Translations under genes and position numbers: made by a program
DNA from: Clostridia bacterium
GTDB lineage: Bacteria; Bacillota_A; Clostridia; Oscillospirales; CAG-272
DNA: 18,047 bases
Direction of reading: 5' to 3'
Assembly: GCA_017472105.1 (NCBI GenBank)
Contig: JAFUQY010000268.1
Coordinates: 1-18,047, forward strand
Shown here: piece by piece, positions 14,175-18,047 of the stretch
Numbering within the stretch: position 1 is the stretch's first letter
How the letters are laid out: the number at the start of each line of letters is the position of its first letter
Notes under the pieces: generated by a model
Database searches by the model: none
What the model saw: only the letters and a program-made list of their open reading frames with translations
What the model was told of the DNA's origin: nothing

Positions 14175-14538
14175 TGTCAGCAAGCCAATGTCACCCTATG
14201 TCATTCAGAGGGCGAAAATCACATACAGCAGCAGCCGCACTCCGAGCCCGAAGAATCCGTGCATGTCCTGTTCAGTTTGGCTGATGTCCGTGGTTGTCTT
14301 AACTTTTCAGCCGAAGGATACGCACCTTGTCATAATAAACAGTTTGCAGATATTTCATTTGTGCATATCGTTTCTTATGGACGTTCGTGAGTAACCTGCA
14401 CCTGAGCAGTATGGAATACCACGGACATACACGGATCGAAGCAGGACGTGCACAGATTCTTCGGGCGTGACATTGGGCTTTGGTTTATAGGATAACCCGC
14501 CCTCTGAATGACAGACAGCAGCGTTTGGCTTGCTGACA
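14175..14538. mobile_element. MITE-like element with ~120-bp imperfect terminal inverted repeats
   Basis: The left arm (14175-14294) and right arm (14418-14538) are imperfect inverted repeats. Matching blocks: TGTCAGCAAGCCAA (14175-14188 / 14525-14538), TGTCATTCAGAGGGCG (14199-14214 / 14498-14513), GCCCGAAGAATC (14246-14257 / 14455-14466) with the following GTGCAYGTCCTG, and ATGTCCGTGGT (14284-14294 / 14418-14428). The central 123 bases are unique and no protein is encoded. It fills most of the gap between the genes at 14027 and 14582. No target-site duplication is evident. The TCATTC and CCCGAAGAATC blocks recall a repeat found in many gut Clostridia. A read-through transcript would form a very long hairpin, and no other terminator is seen for the sigma factor gene upstream. 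Confidence 0.8.
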
Positions 14539-14581
14539 GATATTTTTCACTTAAGTTAATGTTATTCGGGATTCAAGCGAC

Positions 14582-15940
14582 TCATCGGATGGAGAACATC
14601 TTCCCCTCACCCGTGCCGCACAGCTTCACAAAATCCGCGTCCTCCCGGTACGGAGCGAACACTGCCTGACCGCGCGCCCAGTCGGCGTACTGCGGATTGA
14701 TCCCGACCGCCTCCGCGAGGTACCGCATCATCTCCGGCTTCTTCCCCATTTTCGCGTACGTCATCGCGACGGCGTAGGCATCCCCGGCGTGGAAGTGCGC
14801 GAAGGCTTCTTTGTCCTCGATCACGCCGCCCGCCTTGACGGTTTCGTAGACGAGCAGGAAGTATTTCAGCTCAAGCGCCGTGTTTCCGAGCTTTTTGTGG
14901 CAGTTTGCGATGTGATTGTACGCGAAGCACTTATCGTACGGCGTGATTCCGTCGCGCATCGCCTCGTTTTCCAGCACTTCGAGAGCCTCCGTGAGCCGTC
15001 CCGCGTCCTCGAGAATGACCGCGTACTTCATGTCCGACGGATTGCCGAGCGCCTTCGACTGATCGCACATCTCCCGTGCCATGTCAAAGTCCCCGACCGC
15101 ACCGAAGAACTGCGCCGCACAGTCGTAGAAGAAATGCTCCGGCAGCTCCTCACCCGTGTCGTCGTCGAGGATGCCGCAGAGTCCGAGCTTCTGTGCCAGA
15201 CGGAATTCCTGCGCGCCGAGGGATGCAAGCTGACGGGTGACGGGGTCGTCCTTCCCGAGCCGCATGACCCGCACCGCCATGTCGCACTGCTGCATAATCA
15301 TGAAATGCGCCATCGCACTGTCCGACGCGAAGACCGGCGAGGTCAGCAGTAGCCGTGCCGCACCTTCGGAATCCCGCGCGTCGCACAGATCGTAGAACTG
15401 CCGGAAATGTGCCGCCGTCCGCTCGACTGCTGTCATGCCTTCATTGAGCAGAGAAGAAAAAATTTCGAGTGATGTTTCCATATGATCCTCCAGTTTTCCG
15501 CGCAGGAGCTTTTTGATCCTGTGTACGCGGTTGTAAACCACCTGGACGGGAACACCGAGAATCTCAGCCGCATCCCTGCCGTCCATGCCGCAGAGAATCG
15601 ACACGACCGCGCACTCCCGCAGCTCCGGCGGCAGATCAGCCACGCTTTTCCGAAGCATCTCCAGCTCCTCGGCGGCGATGAGTCGGTCGGGATCGGACTC
15701 CGGGATTTCTTCCTCAGCTTCGGCGTGACGGGAAAGAGCGATCCCGCGGCGGCGGATGTGCTGGCGGATTTTGTTTTCTGCAATCCCGCAGAGCCACGTC
15801 CGGATGTGCGACTCTCCCCGGAAATCGTCCCGTTTCTGAAGCGCGGTCAGGTAGGTCTCCTGCACGATATCCTCCGCGTCGTGAAAATCGCTCACCCGGC
15901 TGAGGACGTAGGAGTATAGATATTTGTAGTGTTCAGTCAT
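14582..15940 (-). CDS. ECF-type sigma factor with C-terminal TPR-like extension
   Basis: A 452-residue protein. Residues 1-65 are sigma region 2 (HDAEDIVQETYLTALQKRDDF, then SHIRTWLCGIAENKIRQHIR). Residues 97-150 are region 4 (LPPELRECAVVSILCGMDGR, then DAAEILGVPVQVVYNRVHRI). The other 300 residues are helical, with TPR-like pairs (CAAQFFGAVGDFDMAREMCD, YAVILEDAGRLTEALEVLEN, AYNHIANCHKKLGNTALELK). Typical ECF factors are about 190 residues, so the extension is unusual; ECF42 also carries TPRs, but I see no clear sign that this is ECF42. No anti-sigma gene is adjacent, so the extension may regulate activity. I choose the start at 15940 (MTEHYKYLYSYV), which has AGGAGA upstream; the longer start at 15967 has no ribosome binding site. 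Confidence 0.82.
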   Translation of the reverse strand: MTEHYKYLYSYVLSRVSDFHDAEDIVQETYLTALQKRDDFRGESHIRTWLCGIAENKIRQHIRRRGIALSRHAEAEEEIPESDPDRLIAAEELEMLRKSVADLPPELRECAVVSILCGMDGRDAAEILGVPVQVVYNRVHRIKKLLRGKLEDHMETSLEIFSSLLNEGMTAVERTAAHFRQFYDLCDARDSEGAARLLLTSPVFASDSAMAHFMIMQQCDMAVRVMRLGKDDPVTRQLASLGAQEFRLAQKLGLCGILDDDTGEELPEHFFYDCAAQFFGAVGDFDMAREMCDQSKALGNPSDMKYAVILEDAGRLTEALEVLENEAMRDGITPYDKCFAYNHIANCHKKLGNTALELKYFLLVYETVKAGGVIEDKEAFAHFHAGDAYAVAMTYAKMGKKPEMMRYLAEAVGINPQYADWARGQAVFAPYREDADFVKLCGTGEGKMFSIR

Positions 15941-16022
15941 CGGTGTTCTCCTGTCTTTCGGTTTCATATATCAGTCGCGCGGATCCGGGATTTCTTTTGA
16001 TCGAATGGAAGATTTTTTATAA

Positions 16023-16051
16023 AAAATAGCACAGAAATGCGGATCTGTCAA
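16023..16051 (-). promoter_or_regulatory. Promoter of the extended sigma factor gene
   Basis: On the minus strand TTGACA (16046-16051), 17 bp, TATTTT (16023-16028) with a TG extended -10. A perfect palindrome, ATTTTTTATAAAAAAT (16012-16027), covers the -10 and transcription start. Confidence 0.7.
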
Positions 16052-16078
16052 GTGCGTACAATTTTTTCGCAAATTCCG

Positions 16079-16107
16079 CAGACAAATCCGGCAGACTGTG
16101 TTATAAT
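16079..16107 (+). promoter_or_regulatory. Promoter of the ParB/Srx-like gene
   Basis: CAGACA (16079-16084), 17 bp, TATAAT (16102-16107), with TG extended -10 (TGTTATAAT). It is divergent from the sigma factor promoter; the two -35 boxes are 27 bases apart. Confidence 0.7.
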
Positions 16108-16153
16108 ATATTGTATTACAATGAATGAAGAAAAACCAACCGGAGGACATCTT

Positions 16154-16618
16154 ATGGAATACCGCGGCACGGGTGCATCGGCGAGAGAATTCGCACGGTA
16201 CGGACAGCTCGAAGACTGGATTCACGCTTATCTCACAACGGACGGACGCAACAAACCTTTCTCGGACGGACTGAAGCTCCTTCCGCGGCACTACATCGGA
16301 CCGATTTCCATGCCCCTTTCCCTGTTCCCGCGCATCTGCGGACCGGAGGACTGTATGAAATACCGCGTGGATGAGGCCGGATTCGAAGCGCGCGTGACGG
16401 GAATCATGCAGGCGATGGAAAACGGTGCGGATCTGCCGCCGATGATCGTGCATTACGTCGTGGAAAACGGCGTTCCCGCATTCGAGCTGACCGACGGCAA
16501 TCACCGGCATGAGGCGTGTGTCCGGCTTGGGCTCGAGCGGTTTGATGTGGTCGTGTGGATCACGGAAGACACGGAAGCCGAGCGGTTTTTACGGGATTTT
16601 GGTGAATACATCACATGA
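16154..16618 (+). CDS. Small ParB/sulfiredoxin-fold protein
   Basis: A 154-residue protein. Its core, LPPMIVHYVVENGVPAFELT followed by DGNHRHEACVRLGLERFDVVV (94-134), matches the ParB-N/sulfiredoxin nucleotide-binding fold, where DGNHR (114-118) stands for the DG-x-HR phosphate-binding loop. It lacks the ParB helix-turn-helix and dimer domains, so it is not a partition protein. Stand-alone members include nucleases, kinases and antirepressor-like proteins; the role here is unknown. The N-terminal 60 residues (RHYIGPISMPLSLFPRICGP) are not recognised. The start at 16154 has GGAGG eight bases upstream; the frame is open further upstream to 16037, but that covers the promoter. It is divergent from the extended sigma factor gene. 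Confidence 0.72.
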   Translation: MEYRGTGASAREFARYGQLEDWIHAYLTTDGRNKPFSDGLKLLPRHYIGPISMPLSLFPRICGPEDCMKYRVDEAGFEARVTGIMQAMENGADLPPMIVHYVVENGVPAFELTDGNHRHEACVRLGLERFDVVVWITEDTEAERFLRDFGEYIT

Positions 16619-16939
16619 CACCTTCGAACATGCAATGATTTTATCTCTGTCAGATTCCATGCATCTCCTTCGTAGGGACATAGCGTGCTATGTCCGCTGA
16701 ACGATGCAAACCGCACGGGATTGGTGACAGCATGCCTTTCGTTTTGGATGACAAAATGAAAAAATTCAAACTTCACGGCTGACACAGCACGCTGTGTCCC
16801 TACAAAGGGGCTGCATCGTCAGCGGATTGACATTGTATCAGCCTTTGATTGCCGCAAAATATTTTTTCAAAAAAATCTCCCGCCCATGCAATAAACCCAC
16901 GCATTCGTGCGTTAACATTACAAGAGAGGTGAAGCACAC
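16619..16939. other. Intergenic region with inverted REP-like pair
   Basis: No gene is seen in these 321 bases. Most of it is an inverted pair of palindromes (listed separately). Near the end, ACGCA-TTCG-TGCGT (16899-16912) makes a small hairpin before the sigma factor start. A TTGACA occurs at 16827-16832 but without a -10 at the right distance, so the promoter of the downstream sigma operon is not identified. Confidence 0.5.
16660..16824. repeat. Inverted pair of REP-like palindromes (BIME-like)
   Basis: Unit C (16660-16700) carries GTAGGGACATAGC-GT-GCTATGTCC (hairpin 16676-16695, 9-bp stem). Unit D (16773-16814, inverted) carries GACACAGC-AC-GCTGTGTC (16781-16798) and CCTAC, so it reads GTAGGGACACAGC on the minus strand. 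TGCATC/GATGCA flank unit C, and a GCTGAACGATGCA / TGCATCGTCAGC match extends the inverted symmetry. The GTAGGGACA head and the TGTCC end are shared with the palindromes inside the RAYT gene at 7136 and 7402, which suggests one repeat superfamily in this genome. Confidence 0.8.
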
Positions 16940-17512
16940 ATGATATTCCTTACCATGACGTCAGTAAAAGATATCACAAACGACGAGGAACTGGATACCC
17001 TCATCGGGATGATCGCGGACGGTAACCGTGACGCTCTCGCTGAGCTGTATGAACTCACCCGTTCCGGCGTTTACAGCTTTGCCCTGTCTGTTTTGAAGAA
17101 CACGCACGACGCAGAAGATGTGCTCCACGACTGCTATGTTCTCGTCTGGCAGCACGCGAAAACTTACACCTCCTCCGGCAAGCCGATGGCATGGATCATC
17201 ACGATCACAAAGAATCTCTGCCTCAACCGGCTCCGTCAGCACAGGAAAAACGCGGATATCCCCGAGGAAGACTGGCTCATCTATGTGGAGAACCACGAAG
17301 AAGCGTCTCCCGAAGATAAGCTCATTCTCAAGGAATGCCTCACATCCCTCTCGGATGAAGAGCGGAACATCGTCGTTCTCTTCGCCGTATCGGGATTCAA
17401 ACACCGCGAAATCGCATCCCTTCTCAATCTGCCTCTTGCCACTGTTCTGTCAAAATACCACCGCGCACTCAAAAAACTCAGAAAATTTATGGAATCAGGA
17501 GAACGGTCATGA
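16940..17512 (+). CDS. ECF-family RNA polymerase sigma factor
   Basis: A 190-residue ECF sigma factor of standard size. Region 2 spans about 27-100, with NTHDAEDVLHDCYVLVWQHA (54-73, the DAEDVLxD core-binding motif) and PMAWIITITKNLCLNRLRQH (82-101). Region 4 spans about 128-183, with LTSLSDEERNIVVLFAVSGF then KHREIASLLNLPLATVLSKY (134-173). It directs RNA polymerase to stress or envelope promoters once its anti-sigma factor releases it. GAGAGGTGA lies about eight bases before the chosen ATG; a second Met at 16955 has none. Its stop codon overlaps the next start (ATGA), so it is translationally coupled to the RsgI-like anti-sigma gene. The operon promoter was not recognised, and autoregulation is possible. 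Confidence 0.93.
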   Translation: MIFLTMTSVKDITNDEELDTLIGMIADGNRDALAELYELTRSGVYSFALSVLKNTHDAEDVLHDCYVLVWQHAKTYTSSGKPMAWIITITKNLCLNRLRQHRKNADIPEEDWLIYVENHEEASPEDKLILKECLTSLSDEERNIVVLFAVSGFKHREIASLLNLPLATVLSKYHRALKKLRKFMESGERS

Positions 17513-18047
17513 AAAATTCAACGAACAACAGAATCAAGCATGCTTTTGAAGCCGTTACCCCCGATGTTTTTGACTCGGTTCTCCCGGATCTGGACGAACA
17601 GAAAGGATTGGGCATCGTTATGACACAGAACAGAAAAAACACCATCGTAAAGAAACTCTCCGGCATCGCGGCGGCTGTCGTGATTCTCGCAGGTGCGGAC
17701 ATCTTCGGTCATGCCTACGCCGTCAGCAATACCGTCGCATCCACCGTTGCACTCGATGTGAATCCCTCCGTGGAGATCCGGGTCAACGCGAAGGAAAAGG
17801 TTCTCTCCGTGGACGCCCTCAACGAAGACGGCAGAATCATCATCGGCGACATGGACTTCAAGGGCAGCGATATCGATCTCGCAGTGAACGCCCTCATCGG
17901 CTCCATGCTCAAGAACGGCTACCTCAACGAGCTGACAAACTCCATCCTCGTGAGCGTGGACAACAACGACCCCGAAAAGAGCGAGGCTCTCAGACAGCGG
18001 ATCGCGGACGAAATCTCCGTCATCCTCGGTACCGACACGTTCACGGG
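17509..18047 (+). CDS. RsgI-like transmembrane anti-sigma factor (3' end outside window)
   Basis: The first 179 residues are visible. Residues 1-48 are cytoplasmic (MKNSTNNRIKHAFEAVTPDV) and should bind the sigma factor. One transmembrane helix follows (about 49-67, KLSGIAAAVVILAGADIFG). The outside part begins with TVALDVNPSVEIRVNAKEKV (79-98) and LSVDALNEDGRIIIGDMDFK, characteristic of the RsgI-type juxtamembrane domain. The Asn85-Pro86 bond corresponds to the NP site at which RsgI proteins are known to self-cleave during signalling. The start overlaps the sigma factor stop by four bases. The extracellular C-terminal domain, which would reveal the signal, lies beyond the window. Confidence 0.85.
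   Translation, partial: MKNSTNNRIKHAFEAVTPDVFDSVLPDLDEQKGLGIVMTQNRKNTIVKKLSGIAAAVVILAGADIFGHAYAVSNTVASTVALDVNPSVEIRVNAKEKVLSVDALNEDGRIIIGDMDFKGSDIDLAVNALIGSMLKNGYLNELTNSILVSVDNNDPEKSEALRQRIADEISVILGTDTFT

Noticed and set aside
14028..14581. Small plus-strand frames in the intergenic region
   Set aside because: They lie within the inverted-repeat element and have no ribosome binding sites or recognisable product.
16827..16832. TTGACA as promoter of the ECF sigma operon
   Set aside because: No acceptable -10 hexamer lies 15-19 bases downstream; an ECF-type autoregulated promoter is also not recognisable.
1..18047. CRISPR arrays, tRNA or rRNA genes
   Set aside because: No regularly spaced direct repeats and no tRNA- or rRNA-like sequence were noticed on either strand; the repeats seen are inverted palindromes.

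Overview
The window looks like chromosomal DNA of an uncultured, gut-type Clostridia (Bacillota), probably near Oscillospirales. Supporting signs are the moderately high GC content, AGGAGG-type ribosome binding sites, SigA-like promoters with extended -10 boxes, gene families common in gut Firmicutes (CdaR/PucR regulator, DUF6320-like membrane protein, RsgI-like anti-sigma factor), and several short palindromic repeat families of the kind scattered through such genomes. The lineage is inferred; no marker such as 16S rRNA is present.

Layout. (1) 1-2850, minus strand: the 5' part of ftsE (cell-division ABC ATPase), a CdaR/PucR-type regulator with its own promoter, and a small four-helix membrane protein closed by a terminator. 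(2) 2807-4810, minus: rsmE (16S rRNA m3U1498 methyltransferase) behind a consensus promoter overlapped by a 12-bp palindrome, and a Gfo/Idh/MocA protein that lacks the usual catalytic lysine and resembles the GH109 NAD-dependent glycosidase branch. (3) 4811-5499: an intergenic region with two inverted copies of a palindromic repeat, then the promoter and a transcription-attenuator leader for a uracil permease (5500-6846, plus). (4) 6901-7594, minus: a REP-associated tyrosine transposase (RAYT) whose N-terminus is frameshifted and whose coding sequence carries two inverted copies of a REP-like palindrome. (5) 7648-9686, minus: an operon of an endonuclease/exonuclease/phosphatase-fold hydrolase, nrdR and a histidine phosphatase, with a clear promoter and terminator. 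(6) 9876-14027, minus: a TIM-barrel-like protein, an HSL-family alpha/beta hydrolase, an HxxxDG acyltransferase and a zinc-ribbon membrane protein; the last two form a tight pair with their own promoter. (7) 14175-14538: a MITE-like element with about 120-bp imperfect terminal inverted repeats. (8) 14582-16618: an ECF-like sigma factor with a long helical (TPR-like) C-terminal extension, divergent from a small ParB/sulfiredoxin-fold protein. (9) 16660-16824: a pair of REP-like palindromes related to those inside the RAYT gene. (10) 16940-end, plus: an ECF sigma factor translationally coupled to an RsgI-like transmembrane anti-sigma factor that runs off the window.

How the parts may work together. 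Two sigma-factor systems lie within 4 kb. One has a conventional membrane anti-sigma partner with a conserved Asn-Pro motif; the other has no anti-sigma gene beside it and may be controlled through its own C-terminal domain. The RAYT and the REP-like palindromes suggest an active or recently active REP/RAYT system. The 9876-12905 genes could form a small acyl-transfer/de-esterification module, but its substrate is unknown.
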